From Stieleria mannarensis (lineage in GTDB: Bacteria > Planctomycetota > Planctomycetia > Pirellulales > Pirellulaceae), in the NCBI RefSeq assembly GCF_014154935.1, contig NZ_JACEHH010000013.1, positions 124,001 to 188,000 of the forward strand: a stretch of 64,000 nucleotides of DNA, written 5' to 3'. The translations under genes were made by a program, and so were the position numbers. Of this stretch, positions 12,001-19,200 are shown one piece after another. Numbering within the stretch: position 1 is the first letter of the stretch; every line of letters starts with the position of its first letter. A model generated the notes under the pieces. The model was given only the letters and a program-made list of their open reading frames with translations. It was not told the origin of the DNA and did not search any database.

Positions 12001-12914
12001 TTTTGCAGAATGACACCGATGCCGATGGCGTCCTGGTGCCGACGTCGATCCAGGTCACGCTGCAACCGGCGTTCGGATCACTGTCGATCGATGATGAAGG
12101 TGTCGTGACCTACACCGCCTTCCAAAGCTTCGCACTCGAAGACGTGTTCCGCTATCGCGTCGCCGATGACAACGGCGAATATAGCAACGAGGGGTTGGTG
12201 ACGATCGCGGCCAATGCGGCACCGATCGCTCGCAGAGACCAGGTGTCCACGTTCATCAATGAAACGATCGTGATCAATGTGGCCGCCAACGATGCGGATC
12301 CCGATGCGGCGGCGGGAGCCCCCAACCGCGGACTGGATCTGACCTCGATTCAAATCGTCGACTCTCCGCTGAGCGGTGACGTGGTGCCGCTGGGCGACGG
12401 AACGATTCGCTACATCCCGGCCGAAGGCTTCCTGGGGATCGACTCCTTCACCTACACGATCGCCGACCTCGCCGGACGCGTCAGCAGTCCCGGAACGGTT
12501 CAGGTGCAGGTCACCGGCAGCCGCTTGCAGAATCCAAATCTGAAGCCCGACGTCAACGACGACGGGAACATTTCGCCGATCGACGCGCTGTTGGTGATCA
12601 ACCACCTGGCCCGACAGTCCTCGGCCAGTATTCCCGTCGAAGACACCGATGCCGGGCCTCCGTACTACGACGTCAACGGCGATAAATTGATTTCGCCGTC
12701 GGATGCGCTGGCGGTGATCAACGAACTGGCACGTGGTCAGGCGAACGGCGGGCTTGGAGAGATGGTCGAAGCAGAGCATGTCGTTGCCGTTGCCGATTCC
12801 GATCCGGTCGCCCCCGTGATCACCAGCGACATCATCGACCTGTTGGCCGACGAAGATGACGACGAAGACGACCGCATCGATGCCCTCGATGCCGCCTTCG
12901 GCGACCTGATCTGA
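3..12914 (+). CDS. Giant secreted cadherin-like/GEVED/dockerin repeat protein (5' end outside window)
   Basis: The reading frame is open from the left edge, so the true start and any signal peptide lie outside. Numbering from base 6, about 4,302 residues are visible. An N-terminal beta-rich part contains two interleaved repeat families (roughly residues 555-1155). Next come a DUF-like jelly-roll region with DDDD-rich loops, then a right-handed beta-helix-like stretch (about 1777-2000, repeated 'NN.I.G' turns). A GEVED-type domain follows (about 2162-2355, DIWVDFNRDGDF and GEVEDYRV). About 1,800 residues of cadherin-like/tandem-95 repeats come next, recognisable by 'VNDAP' or 'VNDPP' linkers. 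The protein ends in a type I dockerin (Ca loops near 4182-4193 and 4222-4233) and an acidic tail (DEDDDEDD). It is probably a secreted or surface adhesion/matrix protein; the ligand is unknown. Family assignment is confident, function is inference. Confidence 0.93.
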   Translation, partial: RLLPTALTGIFQANPANAGNGLVRLEPVNSVSRIVEDHLGFQGYSSRGIPIFPETPQGLFDINTLAGVGMNVKPFTLQDVALYVATDERENDDSNRNSDHLYTVDAFQSSRWLTRVSDGGGINGGVNDVQDVVIRTDGRMYGYQRLNDNTSSVGALVSIDPETGNITPVGNDNINGQTPTPNTSSYSNQIQDNISRTRRADQFTTSDEVDALTFRRVGTTGPAAAPTPIYDVYYAVRESDTSSKLYLATESGDATLTLNARNTYGVKGDIQPADVNYQTYSLTVRGTPPANGATPQTTIRLKSKVAGLAGAFDLVINPNRPNNTNAVVNVTGNTIILTLGGTGGPPITGAPTAQAIVDEINNDPAASRLVTAVIYSGNADNRGNGATGTPAITTSAVLTTAASDGADGPLAGRVTGLSFSNFFGTGNLYGVTDAGEFLEINPNTGDVINRVDATNAIGEPDLEFQGLTLGPQNLEGGAYKNVLFAVTSRGQLVAFDTSGNGFVAFESGGAAQLLTTGAGPDGGFFTLTTDAGVFGRQTTDPIASDAPSYLSVNETQTINTTGSGSGGTFTLSMVVDQGAVTSPAFDLDATQTLITVQDASDFPATPFNIQIGTEQMRVDSATGNAWTVTRGINGTFATAHADTATVFEKVTSLTTSSLSLPNGDFLSAAINDTTLTIPVFDASAFPAVPFTIRIQDEEMQVNFVDTIANELTVDQRGDNGTSAAHHSNFRSVTIVSETLTVLDATPFPSSGGFNIRIGGEDLRVTGVVPNPGDAGAEFTVIRGANGTLPGTHAFGSDVARVDTTTPIPYNAPNFQIRSAIAALPVVGGLGNVIVSGGPLNGLAVSNPVNIEFVGSLAAKDLPLLTADETGLVGDEIQQISLDPNVNAGDFALSFRGATTAALAWDASASDVQTALENLVTIGPGNVIVTGSTLAAGALSVRFTGDLQDQNVSLLTVPAATENLLQNEIQQFNVTGGPNGGSFTLELASGPVTGVSAPIAWDAPAAAVQAALEQGIPALNGNIIVTGTGALPGGTINIEFTGTYASTDIAQFIFNNALTGGTAPTIVVTTVQTTNAPSPSIVETRAGISVDVPIAPGTDGILSVRDALIGLPTFNPADVKAAGVLNPPGNGVLLNFVGQYAGVDLSLLEIDNSLNLPSTAADISLQAAVGSGVAGSFIMDVSGLNTNGADAIGLAFSPLDFNLWHPTTLRATDDGHGINEAEDDTRVPSDADEFYDTPGSFREFDQSQGGVSYQFGLEQWVLNQNSNSQHYLQYLPGVNAQYGILTTEFHADLSSNPEIVGDFGNGVQGSYNLPAGGYGTLETGSFNLNGTVPADRPTLYFSYFLETEGDDGSNLDNDDDDPFRDSARVFISADGGASWDLLASNNSQLSAADPTDGPGTAELPGFLSHLSDAGRNSGTPRADSQQVVQELFDNTGQWRQARVDLSQYAGLTGLMLRIDFSSAGSVNDSTLGRIDTEYDPNNATDVAEFGEYVARGSEPRSIRSLDNQHQGFFVDDFIIGYAERGEMVTGTNGDAGLTNLFAGGARTRDNDPEQFPDVLNGPYQLEIRRTDEHVVLTPDGPVVGVIFDTNDRHVDEATETAFLSFEPATFVPDLTPQDTSVLGGFTAAEIDPWSVTATNPDIGAQSLESGPLGTNRVSIFEVTRAELGSTTSSGGVIRFAYDVNSALDTHGLRFLIDGVPQRLVNHSGEEDDHDPTLASGVTGYVTAEFTFGSGNPTFTWVYDFTDTAPAAGDNRAFIDNVQLLQGGTGLLADRNRERAQGNLILDSNFISDSSVRGINVQPGATQAGGSVPHPGSTINFPQLNTERLVPGVVIQNNVISGSSGIRFAGENNSVPQRPVPFGRLINNTLVGGGRSGTGIEIVGLASPTLMNNLITDFNVGISNGGTGTVIRSNFFQDNTNNGSTGTASIIAPDTAPLFVDAAAGNYYLVDASTARDSSQNTEQDRLNYLTFKTELGIPASPINAPLRDAFGQLRVDPNASALGDRGALEDTDIDSPYAVILNPIDNDSEGNDRDPSDTVIWVTDPLLENFTFFLGDGRDPNSPFEGTGVDGLTVDDPNDDTISDQAIEVTQDGVPLIQGEDYIVGYNELSGILRLTPLSTLWEPSSVYIVNFNNQLIADRAGNLLRSNQRNGDTRFTIIIPDVEIDFGDAPDTYRTLLASDGPRHVISQTGLPALGTFVDGDDDGNPSAGADGDDLTGVAGDDDGLYVGAFQGTTTTTEGLFLADGVPSPTMDAADVIAFLDRNDRAGAVLPIAVSGTGKLDIWVDFNRDGDFLDQGEKVASGLDVVDGVNNVRVFTPANAATGLTYARVRLSPEGSFDPFGLAIGGEVEDYRVNVVDISEPVPVKDSYTVNEDEVLVVDGTAGSQPTLLANDTLPGDDFVNERVVIDLPLKDGTTDTYETTWGEVRLDDASLGLFTYTPNSDYHGPDSFRYRVSKQRNDGPEADAAGIFVTVTIDVAPVNDAPRASDDINLAALEYQPGEGNLPQEFLASDLLADAVADQDIMIDQSPWNESNQILKVISITVTTTTGDVTLTDNGQSATTLLGGTISADFVTEPVDPNDATSPVKTFITKVYYQGADYFNSDNLRADSDPRILDTFSFTIEDDGRSLDQNGDPVAGTPLSDDAQANILVAPRNSDPLLSSDLVSTANDRYNNFYLDQSLEVPVPTEDNELTIPAAFLLGNDAAGASAAADENQGVNGNDGALEIISVSMDPQFGTVAIDPVTGDVVFTPAANIYGQVEFTYEVQDMGVDEELDGTRNVVPRTSTVTSTIFVEPVNDAPVAYDRALGMTEAVEPAGPAVLTFTADDLLDGVSPITDSPITTTADSITLVDGSELVDGQTLVITDINGQPTVVELSTSTTASIGTDLLLTYSTSDLADDLATGLATLLANAGLTGVASGPTVTLVDTTSIVVTELANVPGDFDVNLGSPYDESEQAIRIVSFTTPAGNVTVASDFTGTETLATPEGGLLTLNFVDGAFTDGTYQPAVDYNRLSPFQPFDQFTYGVVDDGQTTLPISQTVRSLAEEPSVQEATVTITVEPANDSPFIENVDSVDVPEDPSPAQATINNVFTTVLPGPLTAQDELQDQGRPTVDPLTGIQVTDPDGVMADLPIVTAAGGLTVFPNANTVGEVIYVFTFTDDHPTDAKSTDVTVTVNVRPVNDPPQFNPDVTGTSDNNGADDQYAVAEVIDPNTNEIIDGTITYTLKEDNTQANGDVGTPFFIPLRRDPNASGYNRVGLLDVFVVGPDNEADPNAEGGNQTLSLDQIPTRTDLGGTLTLGVDGFGNPGVFYTPPVNYNANIGPVDSFSYTVIDDGTTHGGGGVTADPQTSANFVRFVLNPVNDRPQFEVNLLPVDFGDPNSPLRSIEVVEDSDPITFDNFAFDIEPAPPSTAFDEVDVINGQSVQFTVSPLSFDASLSGDYFTSFPQITPTGVLTFQPAPDVFGSFDFEIVLVDDGADDLARGDLNESNPVTITIDVLPQNDPPVVRTDVDPLEFSINEDGSLDIFNVGVGNDRGLLDVFAVGPDNEGQDLTPGGNQTLQLQEPTPVQTAFGGSITQIRDDFGNLIGLRYTPRPNFVGTDSFIYTVTDDGTTVDIGSGGTERADARIAANSVSILVTPVNNTPQYSGPVNVIVDEDAGAVTIDDWAVNVLPGPRTALDEINTQDVFFTVTQISGDPNLFTSAPVAVVDGDSDTASLQFETAGDANGVASFEVVLTDVPADGTPAASTAPRTFTLRINAVNDPPTFDRVANPVTVNEDSGPYSQPWASNISPGPADELSQTVRFEVSTPVDAESLFQQDHLPAISDDGVLRFIPAANANGTVDLTVTAIDSQGESSVQEVLQLVITAVNDRPTAVADTVSTNEDSVLSISVDELLDNDIDPDINNPSDSLSIIMAPESFSLSGARVLYDEATGVITYDPSTSIALQALTEGSSGVDSFNYRIVDSQGAQSNIVSVAVTVEGRNDAPVARPDNPTLNPSGPTIIEVLQNDTDADGVLVPTSIQVTLQPAFGSLSIDDEGVVTYTAFQSFALEDVFRYRVADDNGEYSNEGLVTIAANAAPIARRDQVSTFINETIVINVAANDADPDAAAGAPNRGLDLTSIQIVDSPLSGDVVPLGDGTIRYIPAEGFLGIDSFTYTIADLAGRVSSPGTVQVQVTGSRLQNPNLKPDVNDDGNISPIDALLVINHLARQSSASIPVEDTDAGPPYYDVNGDKLISPSDALAVINELARGQANGGLGEMVEAEHVVAVADSDPVAPVITSDIIDLLADEDDDEDDRIDALDAAFGDLI
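1725..3520 (+). repeat. Two interleaved protein repeat families inside the giant gene
   Basis: Family A has a 'FTLSF...APIAWDA...VQTALE...GNVIVTG...IEFTG' pattern and occurs about four times (near 1680/2420-2600, 2620-2880, 2893-3190, 3200-3470). Family B has an 'ITVQDASDFPATPFNIQIG...TVTRGINGT' pattern and occurs three times at about 1770-2400. The B copies lie between the first and second halves of the first A unit, so the B array looks nested inside an A domain. Confidence 0.7.
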
Positions 12915-12935
12915 TCGGCTGTTTCAGCGGCGGCA

Positions 12936-13466
12936 TTGTAGAACCGCTGTCGCCAGCTGTTCCGGGTGGCCGCTTCGCGGACACCCGGAGACGATCCTCT
13001 CAGCCGGGACGGCTGAGGGGGAACAATTGAGACAATGGTTCTACAATGTAGAACCGCTGTCGCCAGCTGTTCCGGGTGGCCGCTTCGCGGACACCCGGAG
13101 ACGATCCTCTCAGCCGGGACGGCTGAGGGGAACAATTGAGACAATGGTTCTACAATGTAGAACCGCTGTCCCCAGCTGTTCCACTGGCCGCTTCGCGGAC
13201 ACCCGGATGTCGATCCTCTCAGCCGAGCCGGCTGAGGGGGAACAATTGAGACAATGGTTCTACAATGTAGAACCGCTGTCCCCAGCTGTTCCGCGTGGCC
13301 GCGCAGCGGACACCGGATGACGATCCTCTCAGCCGGGACGGCTGAGGGGAACAATTGAGACAATGGTTCTACAATGTAGAACCGCTGTCCCCAGCTGTTC
13401 CGCGTGGCCGCGCAGCGGACACCGGATGACGATCCTCTCAGCCGAGCCGGCTGAGGGGGGAACCAT
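12936..13466 (+). repeat. Five tandem ~110-bp hairpin-rich repeats after the giant gene
   Basis: Units begin with TGTAGAACCGCTGT at 12937, 13047, 13156, 13266 and 13375, a period of 109-110 bp. Each unit carries several palindromes. Junctions read GGTTCTACAATGTAGAACC (9-bp arms). TCCGGGTGGCCGC pairs with GCGGACACCCGGA around a short TTC loop in the first copies. CTCAGCC pairs with GGCTGAG. Later copies differ by point changes. The array fills the spacer between the giant gene and the convergent coiled-coil gene and has no spacers of the CRISPR kind. A role as transcription boundary or structured 3' UTR is possible but unproven. Confidence 0.9.
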
Positions 13467-13490
13467 CGGGGTGAGTGGTTTGAAACGCGG

Positions 13491-15827
13491 TCACGCCGCT
13501 CGGGCGAGGTTCCGGACGGTTTGCAGTTGCTCGATTCGCCAGAGCAACGCTTCACGCTCGCGCGCGTGCTGACCGATCCGATGGGATAATTCGGCGCTCA
13601 AACGATTGACCTCGTCGATCGGACGCTTGTGCTGGGACCAACGCTCAAGTTCCGTTTGCAACGCTCGAATTTGCTCGGTCGCTTCGGCTTGTTGCGATTC
13701 GAAGGACGCCCGTTGGTCGACCAGCTCCTGAACCTGGTGCTGCAAATCTTCGATCGTGCGTTGTAGATTCAGTTCGTTTTGATGATGTCGTTCGCGTAAC
13801 GTCAATTGATTCTGCTCCGACTCCTTCACTTGAGCCGCCCAGCGGGCCTCGAATTCAGATTCCAGCTCTGCCTTGAGAGCTTCAAGCGTCTGCGTTTCGA
13901 TTTCACTCTCCGACGTCGATTGACGCAGCTGTTCCAATTGCAGCTCTTTTTCGAGCAGCGTTTGTTGTTGCTGGGCGATCGTGTGTTGTGCGGAAGCGAG
14001 CCGATCGGCAAACTCGGCCAGTTGGGTCTTTCGTTCGGCGCATTCGGCATCCCGCGTCGCGATCTGCTGCCGGGCATCGGCAGCCTCACGCTGCAGGTCG
14101 GTCACGGTGGCCTCGAGCGAGTGGATCTGTTCGGTTTTCGAGTCCGTCGCCAGTTCCAGGTCAGCAATTCGGCCGCCGAGTTGGTCGACGGTTTGCTGCA
14201 GACGGTCATTTTCGGCCGACGAAGCCGCGACCGCGCGGTGGCTTTCGGTCAAGGCCTCCTCGAGTTCTGCGATTCGAGCCTGGGCGTCGGCTTCGTTTTT
14301 CGAACGATGGTCCTGCGATGCCGCCAACTGCTCGAGTTCGGCTTCTAGCCGCTGGATTTCGACCGCGTATTGTTGTTCGGTTTCGTTGGCTCTGAGCAAC
14401 GCGTTGGCGTCTGCGGCTCGGGCGGCGGATTGGATTTCACGCAGTTGCTGGTCACGCTGCGAGGCTGCGGCCTCGGCTTGCTCCACGCGGCATTGCGTTT
14501 CGTCCAGTTCGGCTTGCAACCGCTCCGTTTCGTCGGTGACGTCGCGGACTCGTTTTCGCAGGGTGTCATTCTGGCTGGCCAACCCTGCGTTCTCGAGACG
14601 CAGCTGTTCCAGTTGTCGTTGCGTTTCGGCGGCCAGTCGCTTGGTGGCATCGATCTCCTGGTCCTTGGCAAACAGCGATGCGTCAAACTCGTCCGCCGTC
14701 TCCTTCAGGTTGGCGACCGTTTCGATCAACGATTTCTTTTCTTCTGAAACGGCATTCAGACGCACGGTGGTCTCATGCAGATCCCCACGCAGCATTTCGA
14801 TGACACGTTGCGTCTCCTGCTGGTCGCGTGCCGATTGGGCAACGACCGACTCCAGCTCTGCTTGCAACGATTGGAGTTCGAAATCCAGTTTGTCGTTCAA
14901 ATGATCCAGGTCGGCATTGATCAGTTCGACCATTTCGTGATCGGTTGCCAAGATCCCGGCGGTGGCCTCCAGCGTCTCGATCTCCTCATCACAGGCAGCA
15001 AGCTCTTCGTTGGTCCGGCAGCGGAACTGTGCAAAGTCCTCGCTGAGTTCGGCGAACCGGGCACGTTCGCGTTCGTGTTCGGATTCGTACCACTCGCTCA
15101 ACGCCACCGCTTGTTCTTGTGCGGCACGCCAGTGCTTGAGAATTTTTTCCTGATCATCGACTTGTTTTTGCAGGTTCTCGATGGTGGCGAAATGCTCGGC
15201 GATGGTGGCGTGGTGCCGAGCGAGGATCGATTCGCAGGAGCGTTGCAGTTCTTGTTGTTCGTCGGAAGCCGCGGTGGCCACGTTGGCGAGTTCTTGTTTC
15301 AGATCGGCGATTTGCCGGTTCGCCGTTTCGACGCCGCGTCGCGCTTGCGAAAGCTGATTTCGGACCGCGGCGAGTTCCTGGTCGTGATTGTGTTGATCGT
15401 GTTCCGCTTCACGTTGCAAGGACGCCAGTTTCTGTTGCAGCGATTCGATTTTTCCCGACAGCAGTTTCCGTTGTTGGACAAACGCCTGCTCGCTGTGTTG
15501 CCGCAGGGCAGTGACCTGTTGGGTGTACGTGGTATGCGCGGATGCCAGCAGGTGTCTTAGGCGAGTGATTTCGGCATGGTACAAACGGACGTCGGGCACT
15601 GTGTTCGCCGCAGGAGAGGGGGGCAGCGCAGGATGCGGCATCGCCGTGAAACCGGGGCCGCTGGTGTCATACCAACCGCGGTGAATCTCGCCAGGAAACA
15701 AGCCGCCTGGGCCGCGGGACGACTCGGAGGCCATGGCAGCCGGTGGCATGGCGTAAGGATGCGGAGCGGTGTTGTGGGCAGTGGGGCTGTGGGCAGTGGT
15801 GTAGTCGTTGCGCCGGCGGTCATCCAT
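13491..15827 (-). CDS. Long coiled-coil protein, SMC-like rod
   Basis: About 778 residues from the chosen ATG (MDDRRRNDY). An upstream in-frame extension to 16076 exists, but its composition is unlike the rest. The first ~90 residues are Pro/His/Ala-rich and probably disordered. From there to the C-terminus it is nearly continuous heptad-like coiled coil rich in Glu, Gln, Arg, Leu and Ala. There is no Walker motif, signal peptide or membrane segment, so it is not an SMC ATPase itself; a cytoplasmic scaffold or filament is the simplest reading. It converges on the giant gene, with the tandem hairpin array between them. Function unknown. Confidence 0.85.
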   Translation of the reverse strand: MDDRRRNDYTTAHSPTAHNTAPHPYAMPPAAMASESSRGPGGLFPGEIHRGWYDTSGPGFTAMPHPALPPSPAANTVPDVRLYHAEITRLRHLLASAHTTYTQQVTALRQHSEQAFVQQRKLLSGKIESLQQKLASLQREAEHDQHNHDQELAAVRNQLSQARRGVETANRQIADLKQELANVATAASDEQQELQRSCESILARHHATIAEHFATIENLQKQVDDQEKILKHWRAAQEQAVALSEWYESEHERERARFAELSEDFAQFRCRTNEELAACDEEIETLEATAGILATDHEMVELINADLDHLNDKLDFELQSLQAELESVVAQSARDQQETQRVIEMLRGDLHETTVRLNAVSEEKKSLIETVANLKETADEFDASLFAKDQEIDATKRLAAETQRQLEQLRLENAGLASQNDTLRKRVRDVTDETERLQAELDETQCRVEQAEAAASQRDQQLREIQSAARAADANALLRANETEQQYAVEIQRLEAELEQLAASQDHRSKNEADAQARIAELEEALTESHRAVAASSAENDRLQQTVDQLGGRIADLELATDSKTEQIHSLEATVTDLQREAADARQQIATRDAECAERKTQLAEFADRLASAQHTIAQQQQTLLEKELQLEQLRQSTSESEIETQTLEALKAELESEFEARWAAQVKESEQNQLTLRERHHQNELNLQRTIEDLQHQVQELVDQRASFESQQAEATEQIRALQTELERWSQHKRPIDEVNRLSAELSHRIGQHAREREALLWRIEQLQTVRNLARAA

Positions 15828-16084
15828 CGATTCGTCCCATCCGTGGGAAAGGGGTTCGACCCGCGAGACGCGAAGGAGCGGTGCTGACGTGCCCACACGC
15901 GGGTTGATTGCGCGTGAAACATACGACAGTCCGCCCCGCCAGCGGAAGGGCAGTTTCACGCCAGAATTGATAGCAACGCAGGGGAAAGGCAGCGCTGGTT
16001 GGGTACAGGGGCGGGCGAGGCGGAGGGATGACTTCGAGTTCCTTGGATACACCAAGTCGAGCAGTGGAGCCGTCAATCAGTAAG

Positions 16085-16208
16085 CCACCCTCCCTGCCAG
16101 AGGGCGTGCGGTTTTTAACCTCTGGTATTAGAGGACTTTACGACTTAACCCTCCCTTCCAGGGAGGGTTAATTTGAAAAACCGCGCGACCTCTGCAGGGA
16201 GGGTTTCG
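16085..16208. repeat. CCCTCCC-type hairpin cluster upstream of the dehydrogenase gene
   Basis: The 430-bp divergent spacer 15828-16257 holds no gene. It contains a perfect 11-bp-arm hairpin TTAACCCTCCC/GGGAGGGTTAA at 16145-16171 (loop TTCCA), flanked by partial copies (CCCTCCCTGCCAGAGGG near 16088 and CTGCAGGGAGGGTTTCG near 16192). The same motif family recurs near 52411. It may be a REP-like element or a transcript-end signal. Confidence 0.75.
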
Positions 16209-16257
16209 TTTAAACTTGGCGACTACCGGATGTCTTACTTCTTCGTGGCGGAATCAG

Positions 16258-19200
16258 ATGCGATTGTTGTTTCTTTTGGTTGGTGCGTGGGCCGCGGTCA
16301 TTCCATTGACCCCCAGTCTCGATGCGCAAACGACGCCACCGGACGGCCCGGCTGGGAATGAAAAGGTCGCGGAGATTTTTCGGACGTTTTCGGCCAAGGG
16401 GGCTCAACGAGACGAGTCAGAGTTGACGCCGCCCGAGGCGATGATCGACCGACTGCGACTTCGCAGCGACGTCGAAGCCGACTTGATCGCGCACGAGCCC
16501 GAGCTTTCACAGCCCTTGTTCTTGACCTGGGATTCCCGCGGCCGCATGTGGGCGGTGCAATACCGTCAGTACCAGTATCCGGCGGGATTGAAGGTCGAGC
16601 GATTCGATCAATACTTGCGCGCGGTCTATGACAAGGTGCCCGAGCCTCCGCCGCACGGCGATCGTGGAGCCGACAAAATCACGGTGTTCAGCGATACCGA
16701 TGGCGACGGTGTGTACGATTCCGCCAAGGACGTGATCACGGGCTTAAACATCGCCAGTTCAGTTCAAGTCGGTCCGCAAGGCATCTGGGTTTTAAACCCT
16801 CCTTACCTGCTGCATTATCCCGATGCCGACGGCGATGACATTCCCGACGGTGACCCGGAAGTGCATCTGTCGGGGTTCGGGCTACAGGACACGCACTCGG
16901 TCGCCAACAGCTTGCTGTGGGGACCCGATGGCTGGCTGTACGGCGCCAACGGCAGCACGACGGCGGGAACGGTCAGCTCAGAAGTGACCAAGGGAGTGGC
17001 ATTCGAAGGGCAATGCATCTGGCGCTACCATCCCGAAACGAAAGTGTTCGAAATCTATGCCGAAGGCGGCGGGAACACGTTCAGCTTGGAAATCGATTCG
17101 AAGGGGCACGTCTTTTCAGGCACCAACGGCGGTAGCAAACGCGGTTATCACTATCCGCAAGGAAGCTACAACGACAAAAACTGGGGCAAGCACGGGCCGT
17201 TGACGAATCCGTATGCGCTGGGCTATTTCACCGGGATGCCGATGCAGGGTGACACGCGCCGATTCGCTCAAGCGTTTATGATTTATGAAGGCGGATTGTT
17301 CTCGGATGACTTTGATGGGACCATCGTCGCGCCGAACTCGTTGCACAACCTGGTTTGGAACAGCCGTCTGATTCGCGACGGATCGACCTATCGCACCGAA
17401 GACGTCGAGAACCTGGTTGAAACCGACGATCGCTGGTTCCGGCCGGTGTACGCCGGCGCTGGCCCCGATGGTGCGATTTATCTGGCGGACTGGTACGACA
17501 CCCGATTGTCCCACGTGAATCCCGTGGACGATTGGCACAAAGACAGCGGACGGATCTACCGACTTCGCCCGAAAGGATCCGAGCCCGTCTACCGATCGGG
17601 CGATCTGACGGCGCTGCCAAGTGCGGACCTGCTTGCCCTGTTCGAATCACCCAATAAATGGGTGCGGCGTCGTGCCGCTCTGGTGCTGGGATGGCGTGAC
17701 GATCCCGAATCGGTTGACGCACTTGTTGAACGTGTGGAAAACGGTGGTTCGTTGGAATCGCTTTGGGCGCTGAATCTGATGGGAGAATTGTCAACCGAGC
17801 GGGCTGTCGGCTGGATGCGTCATGACAATCCCCACATCCGGCGTTGGGCGGTCCGGCTGATGGGCGATCGACACGAAGGCCATCACGAAATGGTGGCCTT
17901 GGCGGAAACGGAAACCGATTTGCAAGTCCGCAGCCAGCTCGCATCGACGGCCAAACGGGTCGACAGCGACACCGGGTTGGCGATCATCGATCGACTGGCG
18001 CGACGTGACGAAGACGCCAAGGACCCTCATTTGCCGCTGCTGTATTGGTGGGCAGTCGAAGCCCATGCGGATGATTGGGACGCGATCGAAACGTTTTTCT
18101 CAAGCGATGCGTCCTGGGACCGTCCCCTGGTTCGGCAATTCATCTTGGGCCGGTTGGCGCAGCGTTATGCGGCGTCGGGAACGGCCGCCGACATGGATCG
18201 CTGCGACGCCTTGGTCGCGATGGCACCGAACGCAACGACGCGCGAAATCCTGTTGGTCGGGCTGACGAAGGCGTTTCAAGGAAGGTCGATCCCGGAGTTG
18301 CCCAGACGCTTGGACCAGGCGTTGTCGACCTATCAAGAATCACGCGGCGAGTCGGGCGCGGTGTTGGCCCTGCGCAGCGGCCGAGACGGTGCGGCCGACG
18401 CGGCGATCAAATTGTTGCGTGACCGGTCGACCGACCTGGGGCTGCGGATCGAAATCGCCCAAACACTCGGCGAGCTGCGTGTGCCCCAAAGCGTTGACGT
18501 CTTGTTGCGGTTGGCGACCGGGCGTGAAACCGACCAGCCGGCGCTCCAGCGAGTGGCGATCACGACACTGGCATACTTTGACGATGCCCGAATCGCGCCG
18601 GGATTGATCGGCGCGTTCTACAGCAAGATTTCGCGCGAGCATGGACTGCGTGCCGCGGCGTGTCGAACCTTGGCCAGCCGCGCCTCCTGGGCCGATCGAT
18701 TGTTGGAAGAGGTGATCCAGTGGCGGGTCCGTGTGCCCGAAGTCCCCGAGGATGTGATTCAACGGTTGCGGACGTACGAGGATCCGGCCTTTGTCGCTCG
18801 AGTCGAACAGGCCTTCGGCAAGGCGGTAACGGTTTCGTCCGCCGAGAAGATCGTGGAGATCGAACGGTTGACGGAGTTGCTGAGTCATCGGGCTGGCGAC
18901 GCGGACAAGGGAAAACCACTCTTTGCGTCCAAGTGCGGGACCTGCCACAAGCTGTTCGGCCAAGGGAAATCGATCGGTCCGCCGCTGGACGGCTACGAGC
19001 GGGGCAGTTTGAAGTTCTGGTTGCCGGCGATCATCGAGCCGAGTCTGGAAATCCGCGAAGGGTTTCAGTCCTACATGGCGTTGACCGACGACGGTCGCGT
19101 CGTCACCGGGATGATGGCCGCCCAAGACCCCAAAACGGTCACCCTGCGCACCGCCGATGATCAGACGGTGGTGTTGGTACGCGATGATCTGGAGCAATTC

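Noticed and set aside
12936-13466. Possible CRISPR array
   Set aside because: Whole 110-bp units repeat head to tail with no unique spacers, and no cas genes are present.
12737-13555. Minus-strand ORF with repeated 'QRFYIVEPLSQLFPSAVP' peptides
   Set aside because: The peptide repeats only reflect translation through the tandem 110-bp DNA repeats and run into two real genes.
13981-14904. Plus-strand Ser/Ala-rich open frame
   Set aside because: Antisense to the coiled-coil gene; serine runs come from reversed Glu/Gln/Ala codons.
15828-16076. N-terminal extension of the coiled-coil protein
   Set aside because: Composition differs sharply from the rest and it covers the divergent spacer; the ATG at 15827 is preferred.
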